From Actinomycetota bacterium (lineage in GTDB: Bacteria > Actinomycetota > Actinomycetes > Mycobacteriales > Pseudonocardiaceae), in NCBI GenBank assembly GCA_021324675.1, contig JAJPIR010000129.1, positions 1-43,011 on the forward strand: a DNA stretch of 43,011 bases, given 5' to 3'. Numbering within the stretch: position 1 is the stretch's first letter; each line of letters starts with the position of its first letter. The notes under the pieces are model-generated. The model was not told where the DNA came from. It searched no databases and worked only from the letters and a program-made list of their open reading frames with translations. Below, piece after piece: positions 7,910 to 15,389 of this stretch. Both the position numbers and the translations under genes were made by a program.

Positions 7910-8001
7910 CACGATGCCCACCAACCACCCAGGTCTGTCGCCGTCCTCCGCGGCCCGTTAATGCATCGAAGCAGGCGGATTTGCGTCAGTACCTGTCTTC
8001 C

Positions 8002-8028
8002 TCTAATGACATGATACGCTAACGTTAG
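8002..8028 (+). promoter_or_regulatory. Probable promoter and palindromic operator of the HTH regulator gene
   Basis: A TCTAAT hexamer (8002-8007) is a plausible -10. A perfect palindrome CTAACGTTAG lies at 8019-8028, 38 bp before the regulator start. The half-site CTAACG recurs in the promoter region of the DoxX gene at 20468-20493. This fits an autoregulated repressor that also controls doxX. Confidence 0.5.
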
Positions 8029-8066
8029 AGTGTGGAGGTCTTTCTCCGGCGGGAGTGGATGCCTGA

Positions 8067-8759
8067 ATGGACTCACGAGAAGCCCAGATTTCGGCTGTCG
8101 CTGCGCTTGAGGAGCCGACCCGTCACCGGTTGTACAACTACGTGCTGAGCCAGCCTGGACCGGTGAGCCGCGACGAAGCCGCCGCAGCTTTGGAGTTGCC
8201 CCGCTCCACCGCCGGGTTTCACCTTGACCGCCTGGTAGATCAGGGCCTCCTCGATAGCGGCTACCAGCGTTTGACCGGCCGTAGCGGCCCCGGTGCCGGC
8301 CGGCCGGCCAAGCTGTACCGGCGCTCGTCTCGTCAAGTGACTGTGTCCCTACCCCAACGCTGCTACGAACTGGCTGGGCGGCTGCTTTCCACTGCGCTCA
8401 GACACGCCGAACATTCCGGGAAATCCCCACGGGCAATCCTGAACCAGCACGCCTACGAGATGGGTAAGGAACTCGGCGAAACGGCACGCAGGGCTACCGG
8501 TACCCGTAACAGCCTCAACGCTGCATTACGGGTACTCGATGACAATGGATTCGAACCGCGTATGGAAGACAACGAGGTCGTCCTCGGTAACTGCCCTTTC
8601 CATAGCCTGGCGCAGGATCATCAAGAGCTCATCTGCGGGATGAACCTTCGCCTGCTCAATGGTGTCCTCGACGGCCTGGCCCCCACCAAGTTGACAGCCC
8701 AGCCGCGCCGCGCTCCAGCCCAGTGCTGTGTCCGCATCACCCGCTCTGCGCAGGGATGA
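8067..8759 (+). CDS. ArsR/SufR-like helix-turn-helix regulator with conserved cysteines
   Basis: A 230-residue transcriptional regulator. A winged helix-turn-helix occupies about residues 8-85 (LEEPTRHRLYNYVLS, then VSRDEAAAALELPRSTAGF and GRPAKLYR). The C-terminal sensor domain contains GNCPFHSLAQDHQELICGMN and ends with QCCVRI. Cys176, Cys190 and Cys220/221 are arranged much like the iron-sulfur ligands of SufR-type repressors, so a redox or Fe-S sensing role is plausible. The ATG at 8067 opens the conserved domain. The upstream palindrome at 8019-8028 suggests autoregulation, and a related site precedes the DoxX gene. The regulator may also affect the GTP cyclohydrolase fusion gene that follows on the same strand, 110 bp downstream. 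Family is confident; the ligand is inferred. Confidence 0.85.
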   Translation: MDSREAQISAVAALEEPTRHRLYNYVLSQPGPVSRDEAAAALELPRSTAGFHLDRLVDQGLLDSGYQRLTGRSGPGAGRPAKLYRRSSRQVTVSLPQRCYELAGRLLSTALRHAEHSGKSPRAILNQHAYEMGKELGETARRATGTRNSLNAALRVLDDNGFEPRMEDNEVVLGNCPFHSLAQDHQELICGMNLRLLNGVLDGLAPTKLTAQPRRAPAQCCVRITRSAQG

Positions 8760-8869
8760 ATCGCACGCCGAAGCAAGCGTCATCATGGATTCAAAAGTGC
8801 CCGGTGCGGGCATGGGTCTACCCGGGGATGCGGCGGTGCGGCGCGGGAGGTCTAGGAGAGGAGACCTGG

Positions 8870-10180
8870 GTGGAAGGCGTGCGTGAGTTGGCCCGGCTGG
8901 TCCTGCCGACACAGTTCGGTGAGTTCCAGGCCAGAGCCTTTGAGGTGTCCTCCGGCCTGGTCTACCTGGTGCTCATCAAGGGTGACGTGGGGTGCGGGGG
9001 CACCGTGCTGACCCGGTTGCATTCTGAATGCCTGACCGGTGATGCCCTCGGTTCCCTGCGGTGTGACTGCGGGGTCCAACTGCGCCTTGCGTTGCGCCGG
9101 ATCGCGACCGAAGGGCGCGGGCTGCTGCTGTACGCCACCGGGCATGAGGGACGTGGCGTGGGGTTGGTCAACAAGCTTTTGGCCTACGTGGAGCAAGACC
9201 GCGGCGCTGACACGTTGGATGCCAACCGGCGGCTGGGGTTACCCGTCGACGCGCGCAGCTATGACGACGCTGCCGCCGTGCTGCACGCTGTCCGTGTCGG
9301 TTCGGTGCGGCTGCTCACGAACAACCCGGCAAAGGTCAGGGGCCTGTGCGCGGCAGGGATCTCCGTTGAGCGGATGGAACCTCTGCAGACCGCGGCGCAT
9401 CACCGCAACCTCAGTTACCTGCGCGCCAAGCAACGACGGTTAGGCCACGTTGCGCCCCTCGGCCACCTGCCAGACACTGCACCGTCGGCGCCGCCGGATG
9501 TCACTGGCCTGCTCGGCAAGGTAGACCCGCCGTCCGACCGACCCTACGTGGTGGTGACCTACACGCAGACCCTGGACGGGCGGATTGCGACTGCCGTTGG
9601 CGACTCGACACGGTTCAGCGGCGAGGAACAACGCTGTGTCTGTCATGCGCTGAGGGCGGCCTGCGATGCGGTGATGGTCGGTGTGGGCACCGTGTTGCGG
9701 GATGACCCGCAGCTGATCGTGCGCCTGGTACCCGGTACTTCGCCGCTGCGCATCGTGCTCGACTCCACCTTGCGCATGCCGTCGACAGCGCGAATGCTCG
9801 ACGGGGGCCCGGTGACCGTTGTGCTGACCACCGGCCGGGCCGCCGAGAGCGATCGCGAGCGGTTGCAGGCGCTGGGCGCCGGGATCCGGATGGTACCGGC
9901 GGCCCCCGCCGGAGTAGACCTTCCCGCAGCTCTGGGGGTGCTGCGGGAGATCGGTGTGCGGACCCTGCTGGTGGAGGGCGGCGCGCGAGTGATCACTTCA
10001 TTGCTCGGCGCCCGGCTGGTCGACCGCCTCATCGTCGGCACGTCCGCGAAAATCATCGGTGCTGGGATCGAGGCGGTGGGTGACCTGGGGATTACCCGGA
10101 TGACGCAGGGCATCTCGCTGCGCAACAGGTGTATGCACGTCACCGCGGACGACGTCATCACCGCCTGGGACGTCGCTTGA
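8870..10180 (+). CDS. GTP cyclohydrolase II fused to RibD-type reductase
   Basis: A 436-residue two-domain enzyme. Residues 1-195 or so are GTP cyclohydrolase II, which opens GTP to a diaminopyrimidinone ribotide. RLHSECLTGDALGSLRCDCG carries the zinc ligands Cys54, Cys65 and Cys67. The catalytic region is YATGHEGRGVGL instead of the usual RQEGRGIGL. Tyr106 aligns with the Tyr that directs formation of the normal product. Residues 225-436 form a RibD C-terminal/dihydrofolate-reductase-like domain (YTQTLDGRIATAVGD, DAVMVGVGTVLRDDPQL, TLLVEGGARV), expected to reduce the ribosyl group to ribityl with NADPH. No RibD deaminase domain is present. The GTG at 8870 has AGGAGAGGAG upstream. No ribB, ribH or ribE lies nearby, so this is probably a specialised paralogue rather than the housekeeping riboflavin enzyme. 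Confidence 0.9.
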   Translation: MEGVRELARLVLPTQFGEFQARAFEVSSGLVYLVLIKGDVGCGGTVLTRLHSECLTGDALGSLRCDCGVQLRLALRRIATEGRGLLLYATGHEGRGVGLVNKLLAYVEQDRGADTLDANRRLGLPVDARSYDDAAAVLHAVRVGSVRLLTNNPAKVRGLCAAGISVERMEPLQTAAHHRNLSYLRAKQRRLGHVAPLGHLPDTAPSAPPDVTGLLGKVDPPSDRPYVVVTYTQTLDGRIATAVGDSTRFSGEEQRCVCHALRAACDAVMVGVGTVLRDDPQLIVRLVPGTSPLRIVLDSTLRMPSTARMLDGGPVTVVLTTGRAAESDRERLQALGAGIRMVPAAPAGVDLPAALGVLREIGVRTLLVEGGARVITSLLGARLVDRLIVGTSAKIIGAGIEAVGDLGITRMTQGISLRNRCMHVTADDVITAWDVA

Positions 10181-10196
10181 CATCTCGGCAGGAACC

Positions 10197-11048
10197 TTAG
10201 TTCCAGTCGATCTCGCGTCCTAGATACTCCTGCAGCCGGGCATTGTGCGGACGGTAGAAGTCCGCCAGCGCCGAACGCGTGGCCGGATCGATGCTGGCCG
10301 GCTTTGCGTGGTTGAAACGCCGCGTCAGGACATCGGCGTAGTCATGAGCGGGTAATCCTAGGTACTCCTCAAGCTCGAGCATGATCTCCTGGGCAGTTCG
10401 GGGACGACCGAGATCTTCGGTGAACAGCACTTTCACCCGGTGCGTGCCATACGTGGCAATCCATCTCGGTAATAGCTCGACATATATTCCCGGGCCCAGG
10501 TACTCGGTGCGCCGGCCCCGCTCGTGGGCTGCTATTTCGGCTCGTATGTCCGTTGCGAAATCGCCGATCTCCATACCGAGGTCGTGCCCGGCAGCTCGGA
10601 AACGTTGATACATGCGATGGTGCGAGTAGGCCCGGTCTACCGGATTGCGCAGTAACACGATAAGCCTGGTGTCGGGTAGGTACCGGTGCAGCATCGACGG
10701 TGCGACGTCATGAAACGTGTTGGCGCTCGCCTCACCTGTGATGTAGTGGGTATCTGGCCGGCGCTCGACGACGATTGTCGTCGGCTTGGACGTGCCGGCC
10801 TCGTCCGAGGCTTCCCACATGAACGTCAGCGGGCCGCGGTATTCACACGTCGGGAACAGTGAAAAGTAATCGTCGATATGGTTGGCGACGTAATCGGCGG
10901 GATGCTGCCCGAAGAAGTTCGGTTCTTTCTTGGCGCACGGCAGTACGTGCGGGTTGGCGAGAAGGTACCGGTACAGCGACGACGTGCCACACTTGTTGGC
11001 GCCGATGATGAAGAAGCCGGGCCGCATATGTCGGGTCCGCACCGCCAT
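10197..11048 (-). CDS. PAPS-dependent sulfotransferase
   Basis: A 283-residue sulfotransferase that would move sulfate from PAPS to a hydroxyl or amine of a small molecule or glycan. The 5'-phosphosulfate loop is FFIIGANKCGTSSLYRYL at about residues 12-29, and the 3'-phosphate site is RLIVLLRNPVDRAYSHHRM. The GEASANTFHD segment and the C-terminal LEEYLGLPAHDY are typical of bacterial family members related to heparan N-sulfotransferases. It has no signal peptide, so it is cytoplasmic. It ends 17 bp from the convergent cyclohydrolase gene and is downstream of the GT9 gene on the same strand. This suggests sulfation of the glycan made by the cluster. PAPS synthesis genes are not in the window. 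Confidence 0.88.
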   Translation of the reverse strand: MAVRTRHMRPGFFIIGANKCGTSSLYRYLLANPHVLPCAKKEPNFFGQHPADYVANHIDDYFSLFPTCEYRGPLTFMWEASDEAGTSKPTTIVVERRPDTHYITGEASANTFHDVAPSMLHRYLPDTRLIVLLRNPVDRAYSHHRMYQRFRAAGHDLGMEIGDFATDIRAEIAAHERGRRTEYLGPGIYVELLPRWIATYGTHRVKVLFTEDLGRPRTAQEIMLELEEYLGLPAHDYADVLTRRFNHAKPASIDPATRSALADFYRPHNARLQEYLGREIDWN

Positions 11049-11086
11049 CGAACCATCGTGGCACGACCGCGACGTTCCCGCTGGGA

Positions 11087-12166
11087 TCAGAGCAACTCCG
11101 AAGCGGCAGCTAGCACCGCATCGACGGTAATGCCCTGCATACAGGGGGGATGCAGGGCAATCCCGCAGGGCGGATCGAAGATGCAGTCGCAGGGGCTACA
11201 GGGAAGGGCTACCCGGACCAGCCGGTACCGCTCGGGCGTTGACCACGGGCGCCACTGTTCAACAGGAAGGGGGCCGTAGAGCCCGACGACCCGGGCGCCG
11301 ACCATGGCGGCCAGGTGCAGTGGCCCACTGTCGATGCCGATCACCAGCGATGACCGCTGGTACAACGCGGCTAACGCCCCCACAGAAAGCCGCCCGGCCA
11401 GGCCGCGACACGAGGATTCGCTGGCGTCCACGATCTCGTGCACCAGTGGGTCCTCCCCGGGGCCCCCTGGCACCAGGGGCGTCACTGCGTAGCGGCGTCG
11501 GATCTCGATTCCTAGCCGTCCCCACCGGCGCGGTGACCAGTTTTTCAGCGGCCATCCCGAGCCCGGCTGGAACACGATTGGCCTTGGCCCGGCGGAGGGT
11601 GTTGCCGCCAGGACGCGGCGGACGAGAGCCTCTTCGTCCTCGGTGGGCACGAACGGGACCGATGCTCGGCTGAGGACGGCTGCGTTCAAAGCATGCTGTC
11701 CGGCGGTGTTGAGGCCAAGGCATCGGGCTGCTTCCCCCATGAGCCGCAGTGTCTGGATAACAGCGTGGTGTTCTTCGTGAAGTTGGATGCTATGGGTCAG
11801 GAAACGATCCATCCCAGCAACCGCGTAACCGACCCGGATAGGAATCTCTGCCAGGTCCACCAAGCTGCCCGACCAGGGGTCGTCCGGGCGGGCTAAGACG
11901 GCGATATCGAAACGATCCCGTACGGCGCGTGCGTGGGTGCGAGCTACCTCATCCCAGCCTTGCGTCGGAAACGCCGTGCCGAGGGCAGGGAAGGGCACGG
12001 TCAAGGTTTCGTCGACATCGGGGCAACGGCGAGCCGCATCCGCGGTTGAGCTGGACACCAGGAAAGCTAGCGAGGTTCCTGGATGGGCGGCGCGCAATGC
12101 TGTCGCTGCCGGTAGCGTCAGCAGGACATCGCCAAGGTGATCGGGACGTGCGATCAGGACACGCAC
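11087..12166 (-). CDS. Glycosyltransferase family 9 (heptosyltransferase-like)
   Basis: About 359 residues, GT-B fold of family 9, the family of ADP-heptose:LPS heptosyltransferases. The N-terminal domain opens VRVLIARPDHLGDVLLTLPA with the conserved Asp-x-Leu-Gly-Asp pattern. The donor domain has VFQPGSGWPLKNWSPRRW and LVIGIDSGPLHLAAMVGARV, the ADP-sugar pocket, then GLYGPLPVEQWRPW. A Cys-rich C-terminal run (CSPCDCIFDPPC) may bind metal. The GTG at 12166 is chosen because the fold begins there; an in-frame ATG at 12193 overlapping the upstream stop is an alternative. It follows the sulfotransferase-like gene on the same strand. With both HldE halves encoded nearby, transfer of a heptose from ADP- or GDP-heptose is the simplest reading. 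Confidence 0.88.
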   Translation of the reverse strand: MRVLIARPDHLGDVLLTLPAATALRAAHPGTSLAFLVSSSTADAARRCPDVDETLTVPFPALGTAFPTQGWDEVARTHARAVRDRFDIAVLARPDDPWSGSLVDLAEIPIRVGYAVAGMDRFLTHSIQLHEEHHAVIQTLRLMGEAARCLGLNTAGQHALNAAVLSRASVPFVPTEDEEALVRRVLAATPSAGPRPIVFQPGSGWPLKNWSPRRWGRLGIEIRRRYAVTPLVPGGPGEDPLVHEIVDASESSCRGLAGRLSVGALAALYQRSSLVIGIDSGPLHLAAMVGARVVGLYGPLPVEQWRPWSTPERYRLVRVALPCSPCDCIFDPPCGIALHPPCMQGITVDAVLAAASELL

Positions 12167-12173
12167 CGTCGTG

Positions 12174-12992
12174 TCATCTGACCTTGTATCCATATGCTCG
12201 CAGAACATCCTCATCCACGGTTTTACGGACCAGATCGAGCACTGATCCAGATAGTTGGCCCAGGCGCGCATCGGCGTGCTGGCTCTTCTGGTCAAACGGT
12301 GACGACTCCAGCAACTGGGCGCGGCTCTGCCCGTCAATCCCGGCGCGCAAGTACCTTTCCGGGCTGATGTATCTGCGGTGACGCTGCTGCAGGCCCCATT
12401 GCTGGCGGCTGCGTTCGAGGGTCGCCTCGAACGCCGTATGCAGGTCCTCGAGCCGGAACAGCATGGACCAGTACCCGTTCGACAGCAGCTCGAGGTAGCT
12501 GCGGTAGAGCAGGTTCCACTGCTGTACCGCTGTGGTGATTTCCTCGTCGTCGAGGCCGGACAGTTCGCCCAGCGGTGGATCGTCGTACCAGTGAGCGAAG
12601 CGCAGGTAGCTGACGAGCCAGGTATACACATTCCTTACGCTGATCGCGTATCTCATCGTGCCGGCATCGACGGCTGCCCGGACCGTTGCCAGCTCTGCCG
12701 GCGTGATTCTCGTCGAAACGTCTACAGCGCGGCCGGGAACTTCCCAATCCTCGCCATGCCAGGTAAAAGGCGTGTCGGCGCTGGCATGCTTCCACCGTCC
12801 GATGTTGACGAGGACCCGGACGTTGGTGAAGTTCTCCTCGAGGGCGAACTTGACGAGATTGGTACCGGTGCGCATCGCCCCTTGCTGCTTGACGAGCACG
12901 ATGCTGTTCTCGCCAGTGGCCTGGACCGGTGGCAGTTCAGCGGCAACCCTCGATCTCACCTCAATTGCAGGCGGCCGCGTAGGCTTCGGCAT
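12174..12992 (-). CDS. Sulfotransferase-like P-loop protein
   Basis: About 272 residues. The N-terminal core has IVLVKQQGAMRTGTNLVKFA, resembling the 5'-phosphosulfate loop of sulfotransferases. AISVRNVYTWLVSYLRFA resembles the 3'-phosphate-binding site (R-N/D-P-x-x-x-x-x-S). The remainder is helical and divergent. The start is unclear. The ATG at 12992 directly abuts the GTG start of the divergent kinase gene at 12993; in-frame starts at 13031, 13067 and 13100 would overlap that gene, and none has a strong ribosome-binding site. The GT9 gene follows within about 10 bp, so the two are co-transcribed. Membership of the sulfotransferase superfamily is likely; substrate unknown. A nucleotide-binding protein of another class remains possible. 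Confidence 0.65.
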   Translation of the reverse strand: MPKPTRPPAIEVRSRVAAELPPVQATGENSIVLVKQQGAMRTGTNLVKFALEENFTNVRVLVNIGRWKHASADTPFTWHGEDWEVPGRAVDVSTRITPAELATVRAAVDAGTMRYAISVRNVYTWLVSYLRFAHWYDDPPLGELSGLDDEEITTAVQQWNLLYRSYLELLSNGYWSMLFRLEDLHTAFEATLERSRQQWGLQQRHRRYISPERYLRAGIDGQSRAQLLESSPFDQKSQHADARLGQLSGSVLDLVRKTVDEDVLRAYGYKVR

Positions 12993-14060
12993 GTGCCCGT
13001 TGCCGGAGACGGTGCTCCCGGAACCATCCATGAGACATCTTGTCTTGCTGACTTTTCGGACGTCCATGTCGCCGTGGTGGGCGACCTCATCGCTGATCAC
13101 TATATCTATGCCGAGCCTCGGCGCCTGTCTCGTGAAGCTCCGGTCATCGTGTTACGCCACAAAGGTGAGCGGATCGGTGCGGGCGGCGCGGCCAATGTGG
13201 CGCGCAACCTGCGCGCGCTGCGCAGTTGCGTGCGCATCCTCGGGATCGTCGGGAGGGACGAGCAGGGCGGCGAGCTGCTTCGACTTCTCGGCGAGGAGTC
13301 AGTCGACACACATGGTGTCCACATCGTTGATGGCTACCAAACGCCTACCAAAACTCGAATGCTCGCGGCCGAGCCGCGGCGCAATCCCCAGCAGGTATTG
13401 CGGATCGATCGCGAACCAGATCTGCCGATCGAACCACCAGTCCGAGAAGCCATCGCCGATCAGCTGGCTTCGATGGCTAACGTGGTGGACGCCGTGATCA
13501 TCTCGGACTACGAGTACGGTCTTTGCGATGTCGAGATCGGTATTGCAGCCAGTGAGCTTTCCCGCGCCGGCAAGGTGGTCGTGCTCGATCCCCGGTGCGA
13601 GGTGAAACACTTCACGGGTCTCACCGCGTTGACGCCCAACGTCGACGAGCTGGCGCGCTTCACCAACACCTCGCCTGACCGCCTTGGCGATCGGCGTGCG
13701 CTGGCAAACGCGGCGAAAGCGCTCCGGGATAGTACCGGCTGCCAATTCCTCCTGGTCACCCGCGGAAATCTCGGAATGGCCCTGTTCGGCGAGGGACTAC
13801 CGGGCGACGGGACCGTTGTCGACGCCTGGGGGACGAACGAGATCACCGACGTGTGCGGTGCCGGCGATACTGCAGCAGCGGTGTTCGCCCTCGCCCTTGC
13901 GGCCAAGTACCCGGCTACGGAGGCGATGATATTAGCCAATATCGCATCAGGAATCGTCGTCCTTGAGCACGGAGCCGCCGTGTGCCCCGCCGGCGCACTC
14001 GCTGAGGCGCTCACCGGCGCGCCGTTGCCGGTACCCCCGTCCCACGCGATGCGGCGCTGA
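12993..14060 (+). CDS. hldE1: D-glycero-heptose-7-phosphate kinase (HldE N-terminal domain homologue)
   Basis: A 355-residue PfkB/ribokinase-family sugar kinase most like the kinase half of HldE (RfaE). That enzyme phosphorylates D-glycero-manno-heptose 7-phosphate at C1. VAVVGDLIADHYIYAEPRRL and SREAPVIVLRHKGERIGAGG match the family N-terminus and the substrate-binding GAGGAANVARNL. DAVIISDYEYGL lies mid-protein. The PfkB signature DVCGAGDTAAAVFAL, with the catalytic Asp, is at about residues 285-296. The GTG at 12993 leaves about 27 residues before the first strand; a later GTG at 13074 would cut into it. The nucleotidyltransferase half is a separate gene 3 bp downstream, so the bifunctional enzyme of Gram-negatives is split here, as in other actinobacteria making heptose-containing natural products. 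Confidence 0.88.
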   Translation: MPVAGDGAPGTIHETSCLADFSDVHVAVVGDLIADHYIYAEPRRLSREAPVIVLRHKGERIGAGGAANVARNLRALRSCVRILGIVGRDEQGGELLRLLGEESVDTHGVHIVDGYQTPTKTRMLAAEPRRNPQQVLRIDREPDLPIEPPVREAIADQLASMANVVDAVIISDYEYGLCDVEIGIAASELSRAGKVVVLDPRCEVKHFTGLTALTPNVDELARFTNTSPDRLGDRRALANAAKALRDSTGCQFLLVTRGNLGMALFGEGLPGDGTVVDAWGTNEITDVCGAGDTAAAVFALALAAKYPATEAMILANIASGIVVLEHGAAVCPAGALAEALTGAPLPVPPSHAMRR

Positions 14061-14063
14061 GCC

Positions 14064-14609
14064 ATGGCCGGGCTGTCGCGCCACACCACCGCCAGTAGCA
14101 TCGCCGTCGACGCCTTTGGCGTGAGGATGACCCCACGCCAGCAGCTTGCCCGGCGGATTCACACGCTGCGGGCCGGGGGTGACGTCGGGACCATCGTCCT
14201 TGCCAACGGCTGCTTCGATCTCCTGCACGCCGGCCACATCCGGTACCTGCAAGACGCCCGCTCGCGTGGCGACTTTCTCATCGTGGCGCTGAATTCGGAC
14301 CGCTCGGTGCAGGAGATCAAAGGTCCGGGCCGGCCGGTGATGGCCCTGGACGAACGAGCCGAAATCATCGGAGCGCTGCGCTGTGTCGACGCAGTGACGT
14401 CATTCGACGAGGCCGACCTGGAGACCACGCTACGAGCGTTGCGGCCTGACGTGCACGCCAAAGGATCCGACTACACCGCGGCGAGCGTGCCCGAGGCTGC
14501 CGTCGACCGCGAGCTGGGCATCATGATCGCGATCTGCGGGGATCCGAAGGACCACTCGACTTCCGAGCTGCTGCGGCGGATTGCCCACGAAACATCGGAC
14601 GACCGGTGA
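14064..14609 (+). CDS. hldE2: D-glycero-heptose-1-phosphate nucleotidyltransferase (HldE C-terminal domain homologue)
   Basis: A 181-residue cytidylyltransferase-fold enzyme matching the C-terminal half of HldE, which attaches a nucleotide (ADP in Gram-negatives) to heptose 1-phosphate. IVLANGCFDLLHAGHIRYLQ contains the HxGH motif at residues 55-58. VALNSDRSVQEIKGPGRPVM and LDERAEIIGALRCVDAV follow, then the KGSDY and the STSE signature near the C-terminus. The ATG at 14064 follows the kinase stop by 3 bp; an in-frame ATG at 14127 would also leave the domain intact. The downstream methyltransferase start overlaps its stop as GTGA. The isomerase GmhA, phosphatase GmhB and epimerase HldD are not in this window, so early precursors must come from elsewhere or from the phosphatase-like gene at 1808. 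Confidence 0.92.
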   Translation: MAGLSRHTTASSIAVDAFGVRMTPRQQLARRIHTLRAGGDVGTIVLANGCFDLLHAGHIRYLQDARSRGDFLIVALNSDRSVQEIKGPGRPVMALDERAEIIGALRCVDAVTSFDEADLETTLRALRPDVHAKGSDYTAASVPEAAVDRELGIMIAICGDPKDHSTSELLRRIAHETSDDR

Positions 14610-15379
14610 AGTTGCCACGCAGGACCCGGCTCACCACACGCAACGTACGTACACCCGACGATGTGGCACGGCATTTCGACGGTGTTGCCCTGCACTACCA
14701 CGAGGCACACGGCTGCGCGGCAAAACTACTTTCTTACCGGCTGGACATCATCCGCCGGTTGCTGGGAAGTGCCCCGCGCGGCACTCTCCTGGAGGTCGGC
14801 TGTGGCCCGGCCACGCACCTCATCGCCCTCGCCGCGGAGTTCAGCCATGCCATTGGTACCGATCTTTCCCCTGAAATGGTCAAGGTCGCCCGCGGTTACG
14901 CCGAGCGTTCACCGTGGCGCGACCGCATCTCGATACGGGTCGACCCTGCTGAGGACCTGGCGACGATCGACAACGGCTCAATCGACGTCGTGCTGTGTGT
15001 CGGGGCACTGGAGCACATGCCGGCAAAGGATCGGGTCCTTCGCCAAGTACACCGGGTGCTCAACCCCGCGGGGTTGTTCATCGGCCTTACTCCTCATGGT
15101 GGCTACTGCTGGTACCGGCACATCGCACCGGTCTTGGGCGTCGACAGCCGCCACCTGTCCACCGATCACTTTCTCACTGCTGGTGAATTGGAAAGGCTCG
15201 TCAGCAGCGCTGGACTGACGATCTTGGCTCTCCGGTACTGGCGGTTCGTACCTCGGGGTGACCTGCCGGGCGGCTGGGGGCCACTGCTCGAGGCCCTGGA
15301 TTGGTGCGGTGCGCGAGCCGGGATCGGATACCTCAGAGGCGGCATCGCCGTGGCGGCCACCAGGCCCGACGGTGGTTAA
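14606..15379 (+). CDS. Class I SAM-dependent methyltransferase
   Basis: A 257-residue methyltransferase of the UbiE/COQ5-like type. Motif I is LLEVGCGPATHLIAL at residues 61-75. The acidic ribose-binding residue is in GTDLSPEMVKVARG, and IDVVLCVGALEHMP is motif II. The helical C-terminal cap (TPHGGYCWYRHIAPVLG) likely shapes the substrate site. The GTG at 14606 overlaps the nucleotidyltransferase stop by 4 nt, so it is translationally coupled to heptose activation. This suggests it acts on a heptose-bearing intermediate. It ends 10 bp from the convergent pterin-synthase homologue. The substrate is inferred from coupling, not from residues. Confidence 0.85.
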   Translation: MKLPRRTRLTTRNVRTPDDVARHFDGVALHYHEAHGCAAKLLSYRLDIIRRLLGSAPRGTLLEVGCGPATHLIALAAEFSHAIGTDLSPEMVKVARGYAERSPWRDRISIRVDPAEDLATIDNGSIDVVLCVGALEHMPAKDRVLRQVHRVLNPAGLFIGLTPHGGYCWYRHIAPVLGVDSRHLSTDHFLTAGELERLVSSAGLTILALRYWRFVPRGDLPGGWGPLLEALDWCGARAGIGYLRGGIAVAATRPDGG

Positions 15380-15389
15380 CCTGCGACCT

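Noticed and set aside
12200-12631. N-terminal extension of the GT9 frame
   Set aside because: It overlaps the preceding co-directional sulfotransferase-like gene in another frame and has shadow-like composition; the GT9 fold begins at 12166.
12378-12992. N-terminal extension of the heptose kinase frame
   Set aside because: The open frame continues upstream, but it is antisense to the sulfotransferase-like gene and lies outside the PfkB fold.
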